Shown: positions 5,956 through 10,526 of the stretch, piece by piece
Layout of the letters: each line of letters starts with the position of its first letter
How positions within the stretch are numbered: position 1 is the first letter of the stretch
DNA from: Pseudomonadota bacterium
Lineage (GTDB): Bacteria; Pseudomonadota; Alphaproteobacteria; Rhizobiales; Xanthobacteraceae
Reading direction: 5' to 3'
Length of the DNA stretch: 10,526 nt
Assembly (NCBI GenBank): GCA_021823875.1
Contig: JAKAMD010000091.1
Coordinates: 1-10,526, forward strand
Translations under genes and position numbers: made by a program
The notes under the pieces: model-generated
Seen by the model: the letters and a program-made list of their open reading frames with translations, nothing else
What the model was told of the DNA's origin: nothing
Databases searched by the model: none

Positions 5956-6918
5956 TTATGAAACGCGCGCCAGCGGCTGCCAGCCTTCTTCAAGCAGCTC
6001 GCCCTCGCTGCCGGTGGTGAGAAACAGAAGACGTTTGAAGGCGGCCGCCGGCGGCGTGAGCGGATCGCCCCGGCGCGTGAGCACGCCAATCTCGCGGTAA
6101 ATATTGGCGTCGATGAAGGGCAGGGCGACGAGATCGAACGACTCCAGCATGCGCCGGTTGCTCAGCGGCATCACCGTCATGCCGAGGCCGAGCGATACCA
6201 TGCCGGCGAGCGTGAGAAACTGCGCCGCTTCGTGCTTGGGCTGAATCGTGAAACCATGCCGCTGCACCGCCTGATCGAGGATATCGCGCGCGGTCATGCC
6301 GCGCGGCGGGCAGATCAGGTCCAGACCTTCGAGATCGGCCACGGTGGCGTGGCCGGTGCTCGCCAGCGGATGATCGCGCCGCATGATCAGGAAGAACGGT
6401 TGGTTGATCAGCGGCTCGAACTTCAGCGAGTCGGGCACGCGCTTGTAGGGGCCGACGCCGATCTCGACGTTGCCGACGTGGAGGGCCTCGAACATTTCCG
6501 GCCCCATGTCCTCGCGGAACGAAACATGGACATGGGGATGCTCGGCCTGGAACAAGCCGAGGAAGCGCGGCATCAATCGCGCGCAAACCGTCGGCGAGAC
6601 CGACACCGCGAGGCGCCCTTGCATCGTGGTCGCCTGGCTTTGCAGGTCGTGGACGAGCTTCTCGGCCTCGTTGACCAGCGTCTTGGCGCGCACCAGCAAG
6701 GTCGCGCCCGCCGCCGTCGGGATCACCTGACGGGTCGTGCGGGTGAATAGCGACACGCCCAGCAACTCCTCAAGCTGGCTGATATGTGCCGTCACCGACG
6801 GCTGCGATCGTCCGATCAGTTCGGCGGCGCGCCGGAAGTTGCGCGTTTCGGCAACGGCAATGAACGTAATGAGATGATTGACGATCTGCCGCGAGGCGAT
6901 GTTGAGCCGGGTTGCCAT
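5956..6918 (-). CDS. LysR-type transcriptional regulator 2
   Basis: This 320-residue regulator has a winged helix-turn-helix at about residues 13-70 (FRRAAELIGRSQPSVTAHISQLEELLGVSLFTRTTR, shown in part, with PTAAG closing the wing). A linker helix (LVNEAEKLVHDLQSQ) and an effector-binding domain from about 100 follow (GRLAVSVSPTVCARLMPRFL, GVGPYKR, FFLIMRRDHPLA, GLGMTVMPLS). It resembles the CbbR/CysL-like general LysR type and is not closely related to regulator 1, sharing only the domain plan. It lies on the same strand as, and between, the flavin reductase and the aldolase genes. It may therefore act on the aldolase promoter downstream, on the TRAP operon upstream, or on both. The ATG at 6918 has no obvious ribosome-binding site; a TCTTAAT about 11 nt upstream could be a -10 of a nearly leaderless message, which is speculative. 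Confidence 0.9.
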   Translation of the reverse strand: MATRLNIASRQIVNHLITFIAVAETRNFRRAAELIGRSQPSVTAHISQLEELLGVSLFTRTTRQVIPTAAGATLLVRAKTLVNEAEKLVHDLQSQATTMQGRLAVSVSPTVCARLMPRFLGLFQAEHPHVHVSFREDMGPEMFEALHVGNVEIGVGPYKRVPDSLKFEPLINQPFFLIMRRDHPLASTGHATVADLEGLDLICPPRGMTARDILDQAVQRHGFTIQPKHEAAQFLTLAGMVSLGLGMTVMPLSNRRMLESFDLVALPFIDANIYREIGVLTRRGDPLTPPAAAFKRLLFLTTGSEGELLEEGWQPLARVS

Positions 6919-6943
6919 GGCGGCAGATTAAGACCGATTTCGG

Positions 6944-6969
6944 CGGCAACATCAATTTTGACGTTGCCG
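6944..6969 (-). other. 26-bp inverted repeat between the flavin reductase and regulator 2 genes
   Basis: CGGCAACATCAA (6944-6955) and TTGACGTTGCCG (6958-6969) are 12-bp inverted arms with one A/C mismatch around a 2-bp centre. In a minus-strand transcript the odd pair becomes G-U, so all 12 pairs can form, although the 2-nt loop would force the innermost pairs open. It starts 19 nt after the flavin reductase stop and ends 26 nt before the regulator 2 start. No T-tract follows. It could be a weak or Rho-independent-like transcript end, or an operator for regulator 2 autoregulation. Confidence 0.55.
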
Positions 6970-6987
6970 GGTGTCCCGTCGATCGGA

Positions 6988-7590
6988 TCAGCGTTCGCCG
7001 GGACGCAGCATCTCGAACACCGCGGTCACCGACGCATATTCGCGATAGCCGCAGCGCGCCAAGGGCACCGCGCGGGCCGTGTCGAAATGGCCGTCGTTCA
7101 GAAAGCTTTCGTCGATATGCACGCCAACCACCTGACCGAGCACGAGAAAATGGTCGGTATGGCGACCCTCGAGGTCGCGCAGGCTCAATACATCAAGGAC
7201 CTTGCATTCGAACGCCGCCGGCGAGGCCGCAACCCGCAGAGGGCGGACCAGCCGGCACGGCGCACTGGCGAGTCGCGCGAGCTCGAACTCGTCGACATCG
7301 GGCGCTACGCTGGCGGCCGATTCATTCATGCCTTGAGCAAGGGCGGCGGTCGCCAGATTGTAGACGAATTCGCCGGTCGCTCTGGCATTGCGCGCGCTGT
7401 CCTTCAGACCTTCGCTGGAGAAGGCGACCTGCGGCGGCGCGCTCGAAATGGCGTTGAAGAAGCTGTAGGGCGCCAGATTATTGCGGCCGTGTTCGTCCAC
7501 CGTCGAAATCCAGCCAATCGGGCGCGGCGCCACGATCGCCTTGAACGGATCGTGGGGCAGGCCGTGTCCCCTCTTGGGCTCGTAAAACAT
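6988..7590 (-). CDS. Flavin reductase-like FMN-binding protein (DIM6/NTAB type)
   Basis: This 200-residue protein has the split-barrel flavin reductase domain. Residues ~20-33 read VAPRPIGWISTVDE, followed by NNLAPYSFFNAIS and PPQVAFSS, the conserved FMN-binding stretches. Later come EFVYNLAT and an EC(K)VL...HFLVLGQVVGVHID segment typical of the family's C-terminal half. Members reduce FMN or FAD with NAD(P)H, often to feed a two-component monooxygenase, or simply bind FMN. No oxygenase partner lies in the window, so its reaction here is open. A TTG just before the ATG at 7590 extends the frame by one residue, but ATG is the better start. It follows the TRAP large subunit by 60 bp on the same strand and may be the last gene of that operon. 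Confidence 0.85.
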   Translation of the reverse strand: MFYEPKRGHGLPHDPFKAIVAPRPIGWISTVDEHGRNNLAPYSFFNAISSAPPQVAFSSEGLKDSARNARATGEFVYNLATAALAQGMNESAASVAPDVDEFELARLASAPCRLVRPLRVAASPAAFECKVLDVLSLRDLEGRHTDHFLVLGQVVGVHIDESFLNDGHFDTARAVPLARCGYREYASVTAVFEMLRPGER

Positions 7591-7621
7591 CAAATGTGAA
7601 TCCCGTGCTCGGCGCTTGTTT

Positions 7622-7637
7622 GCGTTGCCGCCAACGC
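7622..7637 (-). other. Small hairpin after the TRAP large-subunit gene
   Basis: GCGTTG and CAACGC (7622-7627 and 7632-7637) can pair around a 4-nt loop, 13 nt after the TRAP large-subunit stop codon. No T-tract follows on the minus strand. It may slow exoribonucleases at the 3' end of the TRAP message; a true terminator is unlikely. Confidence 0.3.
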
Positions 7638-7650
7638 GCCGCCGCCTGGA

Positions 7651-8958
7651 TTAGCCGAGCCAGTTGGGCAGGAACAGCGATATTTGCGGAAACGCGATCA
7701 GGATGATGAGGATGATGATCTCGGTCACGACAAAGGGCGCTACCCCGCGGAAACCTTCGCCGGGTTGTACGCCTGATGCGGCGGACGCGATGAAGACGTT
7801 GAGCCCCACCGGCGGCGTGACGAGGCCGATCTCGGCTGTTTTGACGATCAGGATGCCGTACCAGATGCCGTCGTATCCGAGGCCTTTGATCAAGGCGTAG
7901 GTGATGGGAACGGTCAGCACGAGGATTGCGAACTGATCCATGATCATGCCGAGCAGGATATAGAAGACCATGATGCCGGCCAGCACGGCAATCGGCGGCA
8001 AGCCTGACCGGGAGATCCAATCCAGGGCCGTGTTGGTAGCCTGGGTGAAGGCCATGAAGTAGCCGAAGATGATCGCCCCGAAGATGATGGTGACGATCAT
8101 GGCGGTGGTGCGGGCCGTATTGCCAAGTGCGGCGACAAAGCCGTTCCAGCTCATACGGCGCATCAGCAGGCTGATGATGAGCGCGCCGATGGCGCCGAGC
8201 GCGCCGACCTCGGTCGGCGTCGCAACACCGCTGTAGAGACAGCCGAGCACCATGAGGATCAGGATTCCGACCGGCCAGACGCGGCCGCGCTGCTCCAGCT
8301 TGGCGGTGTCTTGGTCGCCGGCCCGCAACCGCTCGTCGGCGGTTTGACTCGGCACCAGTGTCGGATTGCGCCACACGCAGTACCAGATCGTGATGATGTA
8401 GCCGATGGCGGTCAGAATGCCTGGAATGAAGCCGGCCATGAACAGCCGGCCGATCGATTCCTCGGTAATGATCCCATAGACCACCATGGCGATGGAGGGC
8501 GGGATCATGATGGCCAAGGTGCCGGCGATCGAAATGGTTCCGATCGAGAAGCCCTGGTGATAGCCGAGCGCTTTCATGGTCGGGAACGCCGAACGCACCA
8601 TGGTCGCGACTGAGGCGGTGCTGCTGCCGGAGGCCGCTGCGAGCACCGCGCCGGCCAGCACGCAAGCGACCGCGAGGCCGCCGCGCACATTCCGCAACAG
8701 TCGGTCGCAGGCGAGCATCAGGTCATGCGCGATCCCGCCGGCGTTCAGGAATTCCGACATCAGCACGAACATCGGAATTGTCAGCAGCACGAAACTCGCT
8801 GTGGTGTGATGAACAACGCCCTGCATCAGCCCGGTCAAGGCCGTGACGCTGCCGACCATCAGGAAGCTGATGGCGCCAGCGATACCGAGGGCGAAACCGA
8901 CGGGAACGCCGAGCATGAGCATTGCGATGAGCAAGAGAACGCCGAGCGCGATGGTCAT
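7651..8958 (-). CDS. dctM: TRAP transporter large membrane subunit (DctM/TRAP-L family)
   Basis: This 435-residue integral membrane protein forms the transport channel of a TRAP system, taking up substrate with sodium. It is highly hydrophobic throughout, with about 12 predicted segments. It carries the family signatures SGSSTASVATMV, AGTLAIMIPPSIAMVVYG, EESIGRLFMAGFIPG, GVATPTEVGALGA and LVTPPVGLNVFIAS. The frame is open for 45 residues further upstream, but that part overlaps the small-subunit gene and reads as an Arg/Ser/Pro-rich shadow. The start MTIALGVLLLIAMLMLGVPVGFALG at 8958 matches the normal N-terminus. The small-subunit stop lies 1 bp before this ATG (TAGAATG), so translation is probably coupled. 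The symbol denotes the family; C4-dicarboxylate specificity is not implied. Confidence 0.93.
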   Translation of the reverse strand: MTIALGVLLLIAMLMLGVPVGFALGIAGAISFLMVGSVTALTGLMQGVVHHTTASFVLLTIPMFVLMSEFLNAGGIAHDLMLACDRLLRNVRGGLAVACVLAGAVLAAASGSSTASVATMVRSAFPTMKALGYHQGFSIGTISIAGTLAIMIPPSIAMVVYGIITEESIGRLFMAGFIPGILTAIGYIITIWYCVWRNPTLVPSQTADERLRAGDQDTAKLEQRGRVWPVGILILMVLGCLYSGVATPTEVGALGAIGALIISLLMRRMSWNGFVAALGNTARTTAMIVTIIFGAIIFGYFMAFTQATNTALDWISRSGLPPIAVLAGIMVFYILLGMIMDQFAILVLTVPITYALIKGLGYDGIWYGILIVKTAEIGLVTPPVGLNVFIASAASGVQPGEGFRGVAPFVVTEIIILIILIAFPQISLFLPNWLG

Positions 8959-8959
8959 T

Positions 8960-9502
8960 CTAGAGAATCTCCGTGCCGGGCGTCTCAATGCCGTGGTGGC
9001 CAGGTGTCGAAAGCACCGGCGCGGTGGCGTCGACGGCGAGGCGGATGCTGAGCAGGCCGCAACCGAGCGGCACCCAGAACCAGGACCAGGCAACCGGCCA
9101 GTCGATCACGCCCATGATCACTTCGTGATCGATCAATGCACGGTAGAACGGCCCCCAGGCGAGCCAGGCCAGGATCAGCATGTAGATCGATGAAGCCGCC
9201 AGGCCGACACGCATGATGCGGTCGGCCAGGGGCTTGGGCAGGAGGTCGAGGACCAGACGCACCTGAATGGTACCGCCGCGACGGTAGCCCCAGGCGAGCG
9301 CCAGCATCACCATGGCGACTAGCAGGTAGTTCTCCGACAGCGGAAGCTGGAAGGTCAGCGGCCGTCCCAGCCCGCGGCGGAGCACGGCGTCGGCGGAGAC
9401 CAGGACCATGACGATCACCAGTGTCGCGCCGGAGACCACGGCCGCGGCGTTTTCCACGCGCCGCAGGCCGCGATCGATCGTTTGGTGCAGTTGCTTCAGC
9501 AA
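8960..9502 (-). CDS. dctQ: TRAP transporter small membrane subunit (DctQ family)
   Basis: This roughly 180-residue protein has four hydrophobic segments: about residues 19-37 (AAAVVSGATLVIVMVLVSA), 57-73, 97-117 and 133-155. This is the DctQ plan. DAVLRRGLGRPLTF after the first segment and SENYLLVAMVMLALAWGYRRGGTIQV match the family pattern. DctQ helps the large subunit accept substrate from the binding protein. The frame stays open to an ATG at 9613, but that start overlaps the binding-protein gene by about 80 bp. TTG at 9502 with GGAG (9513-9510) 7 nt upstream gives a length normal for the family and a 29-bp gap to the binding protein, so I chose it; the exact start is uncertain. The C-terminal tail (TPGHHGIETPGTEIL) is hydrophilic. 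It sits between the binding-protein and large-subunit genes. Confidence 0.86.
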   Translation of the reverse strand: MLKQLHQTIDRGLRRVENAAAVVSGATLVIVMVLVSADAVLRRGLGRPLTFQLPLSENYLLVAMVMLALAWGYRRGGTIQVRLVLDLLPKPLADRIMRVGLAASSIYMLILAWLAWGPFYRALIDHEVIMGVIDWPVAWSWFWVPLGCGLLSIRLAVDATAPVLSTPGHHGIETPGTEIL

Positions 9503-9531
9503 GTCGCGGCTCCGCGCGTGCCTGTTGACGA

Positions 9532-10526
9532 TCAGGCGGTGTGCAGCAGCGACTTGTACTGCTTCAAGGCTTCGGCCGCCGGCAGGCCGCGTGCCGCCGT
9601 GCGCTTGACCCACTCGTCCTGGACGGCCGCGAGGCGTTTGTCGATGGCGGCAAGCTGGTCGGGCGCGAAGCTGTAGATTTCCACACCCTTGGCCTTGAAC
9701 TCGGCCTTCAACTTATCCGTCTCGCCGTCGAGGAAATTGGCTGCCGACGCGTTGATGGCCAATCCGGCCTTGGTCAGCGCATCCTGGATTTCCTTCGGAT
9801 AGGATTTCCACTTGTCGATATTGCACGACAGGATGTTGACGAAGGTGCCGAACGAGGCGTTGTCGCTCATCGATTTGGCGATTTCCTGGACGTTGTAGCC
9901 CTTGATGCTGGCGAAGGCGGAAATGGTGCCGTCGACGGTGCCGCGCTGCAGGGCGACGTACATTTCGCCGACCGGAATTTCGGCCGGCGTGGCGCCGACC
10001 GCGCTGATCGCCAGGTCCATGCTGCCGCCTGCCGAGCGCAAGACGCGGCCCTTGAAATCGGCGAGCGTCTTGATCGGCGCCTTCATGCTCACGACTTGGT
10101 AGGGCGGGAACGCCATCACATAGAGCGGGTGAATGCGGTTGGCGGCTAATTCCTTGGCCAAGGGCCCATTCTTGAGCGCTGCGAAATGGGCATCGACGAT
10201 CGCCTTCGAGGTCGAGCCGAGGCCCGGCAGCGCCGAAACGTCATTGAGCGGCATTTTGTCGGTCACATAGCCGATCGGGATCGGCGCGATATCGGCGACG
10301 CCGTTCTGCACCGCGCGGAGCAACTCCTTCAGATGCGCGATCTGTCCGGCCGGGAAATACTTGATATCAACTTCGTTGTTGGTCAGCGCCTTGACCTTCT
10401 CGATCCACGGCGTGGTGCCCTGCGCCGACAAGACGTGCTTGAGCGGACTTCCGTTGGCGACCGTGATCTGGACCTTGCCGGCGCCACGCGCGACATAGGG
10501 CATGCCGGTTACGGCGGCGGCGGTGA
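9532..10526 (-). CDS. dctP: TRAP transporter periplasmic binding protein (DctP family), 5' end outside window
   Basis: The frame runs from a TGA at 9532-9534 to the window edge without a stop. The seven whole codons before the in-frame ATG at 10503 read TAAAVTG, so this looks like the end of a signal peptide and the real start lies beyond 10526. The mature part begins near KVQITVANG and contains FPAGQIAHLKELLRAVQNGVADIAP, the helix with TLADFKGRVLRSAGGSMD, whose Arg matches the arginine that binds the ligand carboxylate in TRAP proteins, and ALQRGTVDGTISA, a strong family signature. About 323 residues are visible from the ATG. It is the first visible gene of the three-gene TRAP set. A carboxylate ligand is likely from the family; its identity is unknown. 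Confidence 0.92.
   Translation of the reverse strand, partial: TAAAVTGMPYVARGAGKVQITVANGSPLKHVLSAQGTTPWIEKVKALTNNEVDIKYFPAGQIAHLKELLRAVQNGVADIAPIPIGYVTDKMPLNDVSALPGLGSTSKAIVDAHFAALKNGPLAKELAANRIHPLYVMAFPPYQVVSMKAPIKTLADFKGRVLRSAGGSMDLAISAVGATPAEIPVGEMYVALQRGTVDGTISAFASIKGYNVQEIAKSMSDNASFGTFVNILSCNIDKWKSYPKEIQDALTKAGLAINASAANFLDGETDKLKAEFKAKGVEIYSFAPDQLAAIDKRLAAVQDEWVKRTAARGLPAAEALKQYKSLLHTA

Noticed and set aside
1..10526. Search for tRNA, rRNA, riboswitch, CRISPR, insertion sequence or phage features
   Set aside because: Coding density is high, gaps are short, and no repeats with regular spacing, transposase motifs or tRNA-like folds were recognised by eye.

Overview
The window is a dense, GC-rich stretch carrying ten protein genes (two cut by the window edges) and no RNA genes, mobile elements or CRISPR arrays that I can see. 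The gene types are an orphan Bug/TctC-type binding protein, a TRAP transporter, two LysR regulators, an RraA-family aldolase and a class III CoA-transferase. Together with the GC-rich third positions, they fit an alphaproteobacterium of the Hyphomicrobiales (Bradyrhizobium/Pseudolabrys/Rhodoplanes-like). That placement is inference from gene content, not from a marker gene.

Layout from left to right: (1) 1-663, plus strand, the 3' part of an alpha/beta-hydrolase. (2) 1644-2621 followed by 682-1587, minus strand, a two-gene unit: a Bug/TctC periplasmic binding protein, then a LigI-like metal-dependent lactonase (amidohydrolase family 2), with a 12-bp GC hairpin between them. (3) 2622-2858, a divergent control region. 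(4) 2859-3785, plus strand, LysR regulator 1. (5) 5016-5762 followed by 3807-4991, minus strand, an RraA-family aldolase and a CaiB/BaiF CoA-transferase, converging on regulator 1. (6) 5956-6918, minus strand, LysR regulator 2. (7) 6988-7590, minus strand, a flavin reductase-like FMN protein. (8) 7651-8958, 8960-9502 and 9532-10526, minus strand, a complete TRAP transporter: large membrane subunit, small membrane subunit and a binding protein whose signal-peptide end lies outside the window.

Read together, this looks like an organic-acid catabolism island. Two unrelated high-affinity binding proteins (TRAP and Bug) would collect a carboxylate. The LigI-like hydrolase could open a lactone, the RraA-type enzyme could cleave a hydroxy-oxo-acid to pyruvate plus a second acid, and the CoA-transferase could activate an acid for further breakdown. 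This resembles the later steps of protocatechuate 4,5-cleavage (PDC lactonase plus CHA aldolase), but residues that bind PDC in LigI seem to be replaced here, so the true substrate is probably different. The substrate is not readable from the sequence.

The most useful non-coding signals are: an identical 11-mer (GAAATTTGACT in the direction of transcription) upstream of both minus-strand catabolic units; an inverted repeat with an internal T-N11-A palindrome in the divergent region; a symmetric ATTCAT-N7-ATGAAT site upstream of the aldolase gene; and a 26-bp hairpin or operator just upstream of regulator 2. No convincingly new kind of system was found. The possible novelty is the particular enzyme combination and its shared regulation.
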